From Putridiphycobacter sp045110285 (GTDB lineage: Bacteria; Bacteroidota; Bacteroidia; Flavobacteriales_D; Crocinitomicaceae), in contig JBGCGA010000086.1 of the NCBI GenBank assembly GCA_045110285.1, forward strand, positions 1 through 41,421: 41,421 bases of DNA, written 5' to 3'. Every line of letters begins with the position of its first letter. The stretch's first letter is position 1. Shown one piece after another: positions 35,307 through 41,421 of the stretch. Below the pieces are notes generated by a model. It was given only the letters and a program-made list of their open reading frames with translations. It did not search any database and was not told where the DNA came from. Made by a program: the position numbers and the translations under genes.

Positions 35307-36202
35307 ATTGGGCTAAATATAGAAAGGATTATTTAAACTATTTAAAAATAGAAAAAAGTTTGTCGGCAAATAGTGTTGATGCCTATTTACGTGACTATGA
35401 TAAATTAGCCAGTTATTTTTCAGATATTCAACCTACTCCACCTGAGAATATCGATTTAAATGACCTGCAATCATTCGTAAAGTGGATCGCGGAAATGGGA
35501 ATTTCTGCAAGATCGCAGGCAAGAATCATTTCAGGCATCCGAAGTTTTTATTCCTACCTTATTATTGAAGATGTTTTAAAGGATGACCCTACAGATTTAC
35601 TCGAATTGCCGAAATTAGGTCGAAAACTGCCCGAGGTTTTAACCATTGAAGAAATTGACAACCTAAAAGGAGCCGTTGACTTATCTAAACCTGAAGGTCA
35701 TAGAAACAAAGCCATTATTGAAACATTATATAGTTGTGGGCTTCGAGTCAGCGAACTGGTTAATCTTCAATTAACGAATATTTATTTTGAAGATGGCTTT
35801 ATGCGAGTCATTGGAAAAGGTAATAAAGAACGACTGGTTCCTGTAAACGAAGAAGTTGAAAAAGAAATCAACTGGTATGTCAATCATGTGCGGAATCATA
35901 TGGACATTAAACAAGGGCATGAAGACTTTGTATTTTTAAACCGCCGGGGTGCTCAGTTAACCAGAGTAATGATATTTACAATTATTAAGGATTTAGCTAC
36001 AGCCATTCAACTGAACAAAACTGTAAGTCCACATACATTCCGGCATTCATTTGCTACTCATTTAGTGGAAGGTGGTGCAAACCTTAGAGCGGTTCAAGAA
36101 ATGTTGGGTCATGAATCGATTAGTACAACTGAAATTTATACCCATTTAAACAACGATTATTTAAGGGAGGCTATCATTTCTTTTCACCCTAGGAGCAACT
36201 AA
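35297..36202 (+). CDS. xerD: Tyrosine recombinase XerD
   Basis: XerD resolves chromosome dimers at dif with a partner recombinase. With TTG at 35297 the protein has 301 residues, the normal XerD length, beginning NPYWAKYRKDYLNYLKIEKS. No ATG lies in frame before the core, and the longer frame upstream only reads through aroQ antisense. Catalytic residues are all present: Arg150 (GLRVSEL), Lys174 (GKGNKER), His246 and Arg249 (HTFRHSFATHL), His272 (LGHESISTT) and nucleophile Tyr281 (IYTHL). The N-terminal SAM-like domain shows SANSVDAYLRDYDKLASYF. It is isolated from phage or transposon genes, so it is a housekeeping recombinase. Confidence 0.92.
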   Translation: MNPYWAKYRKDYLNYLKIEKSLSANSVDAYLRDYDKLASYFSDIQPTPPENIDLNDLQSFVKWIAEMGISARSQARIISGIRSFYSYLIIEDVLKDDPTDLLELPKLGRKLPEVLTIEEIDNLKGAVDLSKPEGHRNKAIIETLYSCGLRVSELVNLQLTNIYFEDGFMRVIGKGNKERLVPVNEEVEKEINWYVNHVRNHMDIKQGHEDFVFLNRRGAQLTRVMIFTIIKDLATAIQLNKTVSPHTFRHSFATHLVEGGANLRAVQEMLGHESISTTEIYTHLNNDYLREAIISFHPRSN

Positions 36203-36273
36203 TCGCTAGTAGAATCGTCAATTTATTGTATCAAAAAAATTCTTATATTTAACAAATAGATAATATTGAACAC

Positions 36274-37413
36274 ATGAAATTATCGCTATTGTTGATATTC
36301 ACATTTATTCTAAGTAGCACTGCTATAAGTCAGTATTGCGAAAATGTTGGGCCTAGCAATTCTGCCGATTCCAATATTGAAACTGTTTATTTAAACGGTG
36401 ACGCAAGTAGCATTAATTTTATAGGATGTCCTGCTGTCATAGGTTTCGACGATCAAACAAATCTTTCTGCAACGGTTACAGCGGGTGTAAATTATATTTT
36501 GCAAGTTCAGTTTGGCACCTGTGATGGAAACTATGCAGGAATTGGAGAGGCTTGGATTGATTTTAATAAAAATGATGAATTTGAGTTAAATGAATCAATA
36601 GGAACTTGGGCGGGCACACCTCCAACTAATCTATCAAATTTCAGCTTTACACCTCCAATCAATACAATAAACGGTCCAACACGACTACGAGTAATTCAAC
36701 GTGAGGGTGGCACACATCCAATTGATCCGTGTGGCACATTTACATGGGGTTCCGTAACTGATTTTACAATTAACATTACTGGAGGGATTGACTGCTCACC
36801 TTTTGTGGGAGATACTGAGCAGGATCCTGTAAACATTACTTCGGTGCCGTATTCGGGTACATTTGATAATTCTTATTGTTACTTTAATCACCATTCTGCC
36901 TATCCTTCTCCTGATATTTATTTTTTGTTAGATGTAGCAAACAGTGCCCATTCAGTTACGATATCGTTGTGCGGCTCAAGCTTTGATACTTTTTTGAGTG
37001 TGTTTGATAAACAAGGTAACACCATTACTTTTAATGACGACAGCGACAATTGCGGCAGCCAATCAGAAGTGAGTTTTGATATTAATGGACGCGACTCAAT
37101 CATGATTATTGTAGAAGGTTGGGGAACTGAACAGGGTGAATTTGACATTAATGTAACAGGTCATTTTTTAGGAACTGAATCTTTTGATGCTAGAGAAGTT
37201 ACCATTTATCCAAATCCTGCAAATAACCTTATCCGTATTGAAGGTATTTCTTCACAGGAAATTAGTATTCACAATGCCATGGGTAAATTGGTTCAAAAAT
37301 CAGACTATATTGAAAACAGCCAAATTTCTGTGGCTGACTTATCTGCCGGGTTTTACATTGTAGCATTTAATATTGAAGGACAATTAAAAACTAAAACACT
37401 AATAATAAACTAA
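36274..37413 (+). CDS. Secreted GEVED-like protein with T9SS sorting domain
   Basis: The 379-residue product has a signal (MKLSLLLIFTFILSSTAISQ). A GEVED-like region follows at about 70-165, with IGEAWIDFNKNDEFELNESI and an end SVTDFTINIT in place of the usual GEVEDY. A second beta-sandwich at about 175-295 shows PDIYFLLDVA, SFDTFLSVFD and IMIIVEGWG, the look of a pre-peptidase C-terminal (PPC) domain. The final 70 residues are a type IX sorting domain: VTIYPNPANNLIRIEG, ISIHNAMGKLVQKSD and LSAGFYIVAF. It is exported across the inner membrane by Sec and across the outer membrane by T9SS. Only 19 bases separate it from the first Kelch gene. Confidence 0.8.
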   Translation: MKLSLLLIFTFILSSTAISQYCENVGPSNSADSNIETVYLNGDASSINFIGCPAVIGFDDQTNLSATVTAGVNYILQVQFGTCDGNYAGIGEAWIDFNKNDEFELNESIGTWAGTPPTNLSNFSFTPPINTINGPTRLRVIQREGGTHPIDPCGTFTWGSVTDFTINITGGIDCSPFVGDTEQDPVNITSVPYSGTFDNSYCYFNHHSAYPSPDIYFLLDVANSAHSVTISLCGSSFDTFLSVFDKQGNTITFNDDSDNCGSQSEVSFDINGRDSIMIIVEGWGTEQGEFDINVTGHFLGTESFDAREVTIYPNPANNLIRIEGISSQEISIHNAMGKLVQKSDYIENSQISVADLSAGFYIVAFNIEGQLKTKTLIIN

Positions 37414-37428
37414 AATACTAATAATAAA
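37391..37428 (+). repeat. 19-base tandem duplication at a gene junction
   Basis: CTAAAACACTAATAATAAA (37391-37409) is followed at once by CTAAAATACTAATAATAAA (37410-37428), differing at one base, and then by CTAATTG. The first copy holds the last codons of the GEVED gene, and its stop TAA is formed across the join. The second copy is the spacer before the TTG start at 37433. Confidence 0.85.
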
Positions 37429-37432
37429 CTAA

Positions 37433-38596
37433 TTGAAAAATTCAATAGCCATATTACTATTCATTATTGCAGAACTGTTATCTGCTAACGCTGTAGCCGC
37501 CTCAGTTTGGAATCAAAAACCAAACTTACCAGCTGTTGGTCGCCACAGAGGAACAGGTATTGCCATTGCCAATAAAGGCTATTTTGGATTAGGGCATGTT
37601 AATGGAACGGGCGTAAATGTAGTTTATTCGGATTGGTGGGAATACGACCCTGCAACGGCTTCGTGGACGCAAAAAGCAGATGTGCCAGTGCAAACATACG
37701 GAGCAGCAGCATTTGCAAGTAGCACTGCAGGTTATATAGGTGGTGGAATCTTTCAGGATGACGAGTTTTATAGGTTTGACCCAGCATTAAACACCTGGAC
37801 ACAAGTAGCTGATGCACCAGTGCATGTTAACGACAATATTGCGTTTTGCGTTGGCGACTTTGGATATATTACTGACGGAACTGAACTATACGAGTACAAT
37901 ACAATTAATGATACTTGGACACAAAAACAAACCCCTCCAACAAATATCGGACTTTGGTCGAGTGCCACTGTACTTCAAAACAGTGCATACATTAAAACAG
38001 GTTCCAACTTTTACGAATACAAACCAACATCTGACACGTGGATAGTTAAACAAAGCTACCCTGGCATAGCCACTGGCGGTGGTGTAGCATTTGTAATTAA
38101 TAATAAATGTTATTTTTTACTAGGCTATGGTGGAAGTTTAGGAAATGTACAAAAAGAAATGTACGAATTCGATCCTGCAACTGGCAATTGGACTGTTCAA
38201 CCAGAATTCCCAGGTACGAGCAGACGCTTTTCTTGCGGATTTGCAATTAATAATAAAGGCTATATAGGCATTGGTACAAACGGCATTAACTTTAGTGATT
38301 TTTGGGAATACAATCGCTTACTAAGCACAGATGAAATACCAACACAAACAACAATTTCTGTTACGACCTTTCCTTGTCCAGCTATAAACTTTATTAATTT
38401 TAAAATTATAGATTCCGAAAAATTTAAGGAATTAACCATTAGTATTTACAACTCATTGGGACAGAAACAAGAAGAGTTAGACTATATCAATTCAGGTTCT
38501 ACCCTATCACTGGCTAAATACCCTTCTGGTTTTTATTTCTACTCAATACATTCAAATCAATCACTAGTTACTACTGGCCAATTCTTAAAACGATAA
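37433..38596 (+). CDS. Six-bladed Kelch propeller with T9SS sorting domain (paralog 1)
   Basis: The 387-residue protein starts at TTG 37433, the only start giving a full signal (KNSIAILLFIIAELLSANAV). Six Kelch-like blades follow. Each has a G-Y-I/F-x-x-G strand and an F/L-Y/W-E-Y-x-P strand, then a W: GYFGLG/WWEYDP, GYIGGG/FYRFDP, GYITDG/LYEYN, AYIKTG/FYEYKP, CYFLLG/MYEFDP and GYIGIG/FWEYN. Residues from about 312 are a degenerate T9SS domain in which the usual Y-P-N-P reads FPCP, though YNSLGQKQEEL and YPSGFYFYSI are normal. It is secreted to the cell surface and probably binds ligands. The next paralog's ATG abuts its stop. Confidence 0.82.
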   Translation: MKNSIAILLFIIAELLSANAVAASVWNQKPNLPAVGRHRGTGIAIANKGYFGLGHVNGTGVNVVYSDWWEYDPATASWTQKADVPVQTYGAAAFASSTAGYIGGGIFQDDEFYRFDPALNTWTQVADAPVHVNDNIAFCVGDFGYITDGTELYEYNTINDTWTQKQTPPTNIGLWSSATVLQNSAYIKTGSNFYEYKPTSDTWIVKQSYPGIATGGGVAFVINNKCYFLLGYGGSLGNVQKEMYEFDPATGNWTVQPEFPGTSRRFSCGFAINNKGYIGIGTNGINFSDFWEYNRLLSTDEIPTQTTISVTTFPCPAINFINFKIIDSEKFKELTISIYNSLGQKQEELDYINSGSTLSLAKYPSGFYFYSIHSNQSLVTTGQFLKR

Positions 38597-39811
38597 ATGA
38601 AATTAGTATTGACCCTATTTTTACTGGTATCAACATTATTTGCATTTGGGCAAAATCAGAATTATTGGACCAAAAAGAACAATTTTCCAGGCTTAAAGCG
38701 TGAACGTACTATTTCCTTTTCAATCCTCACCAAAGGCTACGTTGGAATGGGAATTGACACAGCTGACAATGTAATGAATGATTTATGGGAATTTGATGCT
38801 GCCACTAGTTCGTGGACGCAAAAAGCAAGTTTGCCAGGATCTGTTAGAAGAAACGCTGTAGCCTTTACCCTTAACAAAATAGGGTATGTTGCTACAGGAA
38901 TGGACAGTGCTGTTGCTACAACTGGCGAAACATTAAATGACATGTGGGCATACGACCCTGCTAGTAATCAATGGGCACAGAAAGCAGACTTTCCAGGCGC
39001 AAATAGCGCAGGAATTTATTTTGCTACCGCTTTTTCTATTAACAATAAAGGCTATATCTGTGGGGGAAAAATTGGCCCAAACAATTATTCTAATGAATTA
39101 TGGGAATATAAACCATCTATCGACACATGGGCACAATTATCTAACTTTCCTGGTGGCGTAAGATATCAATTGGCCAGTTTTGCTGTTGAAAACAAAGGAT
39201 ACATTGGTTTAGGAGTGGATCAAAACATCTATCGACAAGACATGTGGGAATACAACCCTACTAACGGCAACTGGCAGCAAATGGCAGACTTTCCGGGAGG
39301 TGTGCGTGGTGGTGCTGTTACATTTTCGCTTCAACAAAGGGGCTTTATTACCCTTGGAGGTGATGGCGGATTCAAAAAAGATTTATGGGAGTACAATCCT
39401 TTTTCCGACACATGGGCAATTAGAAGTGAATTTGGTGGGTCGGCTAGAAAAAATGCCTTTGCATTTACCATTGGAAACTATGCCTATGTTGGAACTGGTA
39501 AAGGCGCATCTGGAAAAAAAGAAAGTGTATACCAATACGCACCATTCAATCTATTGTCAGTTGAAAAAACAGAACGCAAACGGTTATTAATTTTTCCAAA
39601 TCCATCTGCTAATGGTTTAGTTTCAATTACAACTCCTGAAACAGGTACAATTACCATACAATCGCTTTCTGGTAAAAAAGTATACACAGGTAAAATCACT
39701 GATTTTCAAACTAACATTAACACGCAACATTTAGCCCCAGGTGTTTATTTTTTAACTTATGAACATTCAAATTTGTCGGTAAGTATTACTGACAGGTTGA
39801 TTATACAATAA
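38597..39811 (+). CDS. Six-bladed Kelch propeller with T9SS sorting domain (paralog 2)
   Basis: The 404-residue protein has a signal (MKLVLTLFLLVSTLFAFGQ) and six blades. They are GYVGMG/LWEFD, GYVATG/MWAYDP, GYICGG/LWEYKP, GYIGLG/MWEYNP, GFITLG/LWEYNP and AYVGTG/VYQYAP, most followed by W-x-Q-K-A-D-F-P-G-like linkers. A T9SS C-terminal domain begins at about 330 (LLIFPNPSANGLVSIT, then IQSLSGKKVYTG and LAPGVYFLTY). Its ATG directly follows the TAA of paralog 1, so the two are coupled. The blade linkers match those of the neighbouring paralogs closely, which shows gene duplication. Confidence 0.85.
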   Translation: MKLVLTLFLLVSTLFAFGQNQNYWTKKNNFPGLKRERTISFSILTKGYVGMGIDTADNVMNDLWEFDAATSSWTQKASLPGSVRRNAVAFTLNKIGYVATGMDSAVATTGETLNDMWAYDPASNQWAQKADFPGANSAGIYFATAFSINNKGYICGGKIGPNNYSNELWEYKPSIDTWAQLSNFPGGVRYQLASFAVENKGYIGLGVDQNIYRQDMWEYNPTNGNWQQMADFPGGVRGGAVTFSLQQRGFITLGGDGGFKKDLWEYNPFSDTWAIRSEFGGSARKNAFAFTIGNYAYVGTGKGASGKKESVYQYAPFNLLSVEKTERKRLLIFPNPSANGLVSITTPETGTITIQSLSGKKVYTGKITDFQTNINTQHLAPGVYFLTYEHSNLSVSITDRLIIQ

Positions 39812-39815
39812 ACTG

Positions 39816-41012
39816 ATGAAATCACTTTTTACATACATAGTCCTTAGCTCATTCACCATCTTTTCTCAAGACAATTGGGTAGCAAAAGACTTTGTAAATG
39901 GACCACCTAGATCATCTTGTGCATCATTTGTTTTAGAAGGAGAAGGTTTTGTTTTAGGAGGATTAGGAGTGACATCTTTTAAGCGTAAACTTTATTCTTA
40001 TGATGTAGACCAGGATGATTGGGATAATGAAGAATCACTTGGTGGCGATAATGGTGATGGACTAGAAAGAGGTGGCGCTATAGGATTTACCATCAAAGGA
40101 AAGGGATATATTGGACTAGGACAAGGAAATTCAGTGCCTTATTTTTCAGATTTTTGGGAATACGACCCAAACACTGAATCTTGGACTCAAAAAGCAGATT
40201 TTATTGGATCAGCAAGACGACAAGCCGTTGGATTTGCCATTGACAGTGTTGGTTTTGTTGGCACAGGGCAAGCGGCAACAGGTTTAACCAAAGATTTTTA
40301 TAAGTATAGCCAAAGTACCAATACATGGACTCAATTGAATGACTTTGCAGGAACGGCCAGAAAAGGAGCTGTTGGTTTTTCAGAAATAGGTCAAGGATAT
40401 GTGGCCACTGGTGACGACGGAACTTATAGAAATGATTTTTGGATTTATAACCACATCACTGATACTTGGATTCAACAACCAAACTTTCCAGGCACACCGC
40501 GAACAGGAGCTGTTGGCTGGGGTACGTTTCCAACCATCTATATTGCCTGCGGATTTGATAATACATTAACTTACAAAAATGATGTTTGGGAGTATAACTA
40601 TTATGGCAATCAATGGGTGCAACGTGCCGATTTTATAGGTTCAGCCAGATCAAATGCCACAGCCTTTAGTATTAATGGTATTGGATATCTGGGACTTGGT
40701 TATGATGGCGATTACCTTGATGATTTTTACGCGTACACTCCTATTCTATCCAATCAAACGATTGAAAATAATTTTGAGGTCGACATTTTTCCAAACCCAA
40801 TAGTTGAGGACATTCATATTAGTGGGTTGACTGATCATGAAGATTATCAAATAACGATTTACAATTTAGAGGGAAAGGTATGTTTTAGATCGGTCATTAA
40901 TTCCACCTCAAACTCAGTAAAATTAGATAGAGATCAGTTAAAATCTGGATTGTATATTTGTGAAATCAACACAGAAAAAACCTCTTTTCAAACTAAACTA
41001 CTCATTAAATAA
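39816..41012 (+). CDS. Six-bladed Kelch propeller with T9SS sorting domain (paralog 3)
   Basis: The 398-residue protein has a signal (MKSLFTYIVLSSFTIFSQ) and six blades: GFVLGG/LYSYD, GYIGLG/FWEYDP, GFVGTG/FYKYS, GYVATG/FWIYN, IYIACG/VWEYN and GYLGLG/FYAYTP. An extra Asp/Glu/Gly-rich insert (DQDDWDNEESLGGDNGDGLE) lies between blades 1 and 2 and may bind Ca2+. The T9SS domain begins at about 325 (VDIFPNPIVEDIHISG, IYNLEGKVCF, LKSGLYICEI). The gene is four bases after paralog 2 and shares TAATG with the DUF4907 gene. Confidence 0.85.
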   Translation: MKSLFTYIVLSSFTIFSQDNWVAKDFVNGPPRSSCASFVLEGEGFVLGGLGVTSFKRKLYSYDVDQDDWDNEESLGGDNGDGLERGGAIGFTIKGKGYIGLGQGNSVPYFSDFWEYDPNTESWTQKADFIGSARRQAVGFAIDSVGFVGTGQAATGLTKDFYKYSQSTNTWTQLNDFAGTARKGAVGFSEIGQGYVATGDDGTYRNDFWIYNHITDTWIQQPNFPGTPRTGAVGWGTFPTIYIACGFDNTLTYKNDVWEYNYYGNQWVQRADFIGSARSNATAFSINGIGYLGLGYDGDYLDDFYAYTPILSNQTIENNFEVDIFPNPIVEDIHISGLTDHEDYQITIYNLEGKVCFRSVINSTSNSVKLDRDQLKSGLYICEINTEKTSFQTKLLIK

Positions 41013-41368
41013 TGCGCCAGTTCATCCTATTAGTACTGACTTTAACGACAATTTCATGTCAAACCGATAATGAATTTTTTTACGAAAAAACAACTGTACC
41101 AGTAGATAATATCAAATTAGAAAAAGTACCTACTAGTCACTTTGAAACCTACGAAGTAGATGTTTTAGGCTGGGGTTATAAAATATTTCAGGACGGTAAA
41201 ATGCTGATCAACCAACCCCATATCCCATCAATTCAAGGCAATAAAAGATTTAGCAGTAGGTTTAAAGCCGCTATTGCAGCAAAATTTATTTTAAACAAAA
41301 TCGACAATAATATTTTCCCCCCTTCCATATCTCCTTCTGAATTAGACAGCTTAGGAGTTTTGGATTGA
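41012..41368 (+). CDS. DUF4907 lipoprotein
   Basis: The 118-residue protein has a signal with lipobox TISC (MRQFILLVLTLTTISCQTDN, Cys16). It then has the DUF4907 pattern, as I remember it: YEVDVLGWGYKIFQDGKMLI, then NQPHIPSIQGNKRF, AAIAAKFILNKI and PPSISPSELDSLGVL. Members of this family are commonly found next to Kelch-repeat genes in Bacteroidota, and no function has been assigned. Its ATG shares bases with the stop of paralog 3, so it is translated as part of the Kelch operon. It is probably a periplasm-facing outer-membrane lipoprotein. Confidence 0.8.
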   Translation: MRQFILLVLTLTTISCQTDNEFFYEKTTVPVDNIKLEKVPTSHFETYEVDVLGWGYKIFQDGKMLINQPHIPSIQGNKRFSSRFKAAIAAKFILNKIDNNIFPPSISPSELDSLGVLD

Positions 41369-41383
41369 ATGACACAATAGTTT

Positions 41384-41421
41384 ATGGATTACCAAAATAA
41401 GAAAGCAGGTTACTACGAAAA
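41384..41421 (+). CDS. 5' end of a further gene, possibly a SAM methyltransferase
   Basis: From ATG 41384 the window encodes MDYQNKKAGYYE and then ends. This polar start with paired aromatics resembles the N-termini of some Bacteroidota class I SAM methyltransferases, but twelve residues are too few to decide. It lies 15 bases after the DUF4907 stop. Confidence 0.4.
   Translation, partial: MDYQNKKAGYYE

Noticed and set aside
35297..36202. Sign of an integrated element near a tyrosine recombinase
   Set aside because: The recombinase is a full-length XerD with no phage, plasmid or transposon gene, attachment site or direct repeats nearby; it is a housekeeping gene.
37433..41012. DNA-level repeats across the Kelch genes
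   Set aside because: The similarity is between protein blades and does not form a regular DNA array such as CRISPR or a satellite.

Overview
This AT-rich window looks like a chromosomal segment from a free-living, aerobic member of the Bacteroidota. It may be a marine or saline lineage of the Flavobacteriales or Cytophagales type. The evidence is three kinds of marker. There are four secreted proteins with type IX secretion (T9SS) C-terminal sorting domains, and SecD-SecF and ResB-CcsA (CcsBA) appear as single fused polypeptides. Promoter-like boxes match the Bacteroidota form TAnnTTTG. Gene density is high, and I see no insertion sequence, prophage, CRISPR array or rRNA operon.

Layout. 1-1156: the 5' part of a lipoprotein gene and a SAM methyltransferase gene broken by an apparent 2-bp insertion. 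1232-2407: a PAS-SpoIIE phosphatase. 2721-5236: a tight run of two small membrane proteins, an alpha/beta hydrolase and the rRNA methyltransferase RlmF. 5304-8002: a DUF3592-like membrane protein and a PutP-type sodium/proline symporter. 8259-10223: cysteine dioxygenase plus a PLP decarboxylase, together a likely cysteine-to-hypotaurine/taurine route. 10234-14355: a VWA-like secreted protein, a serine-hydrolase lipoprotein, a small membrane protein, and a stand-alone copy of the N-terminal domain of long RluA-type pseudouridine synthases. 14365-16311: a two-component sodium:solute symporter (large subunit plus DUF4212 small subunit). 16377-21765: lipoproteins and secreted proteins, a DUF1826-like protein, an MtfA-like zinc peptidase with a SEC-C tail, an outer-membrane protein and a bestrophin-like channel. 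21825-23700: a short-chain dehydrogenase without a visible normal start codon, a triple direct repeat that looks like an operator, and an AraC-family regulator. 23772-26078: a lipoprotein, a GNAT acetyltransferase and a porin-like protein. 26249-26322: a CAT-anticodon tRNA with its own terminator.

26423-34290 is an envelope-biogenesis and transport block: CcsBA (cytochrome c maturation), SecDF, TatA and a Na+/Ca2+ antiporter. 34298-36202 holds a lipoprotein, AroQ and XerD; aroQ and xerD appear to overlap at their 5' ends. 36274-41368 is a compact operon for extracellular proteins: one GEVED/T9SS protein, three tandem paralogous six-bladed Kelch-propeller T9SS proteins, and a DUF4907 lipoprotein. 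A further gene starts at the right edge.

The observations most worth following are the Kelch-propeller/DUF4907 cassette, the AraC-linked triple repeat in front of the start-less SDR gene, the orphan RluA N-terminal domain, the cysteine dioxygenase/decarboxylase pair, and the frameshifted methyltransferase. All identifications rest on reading motifs by eye; no database search was possible.
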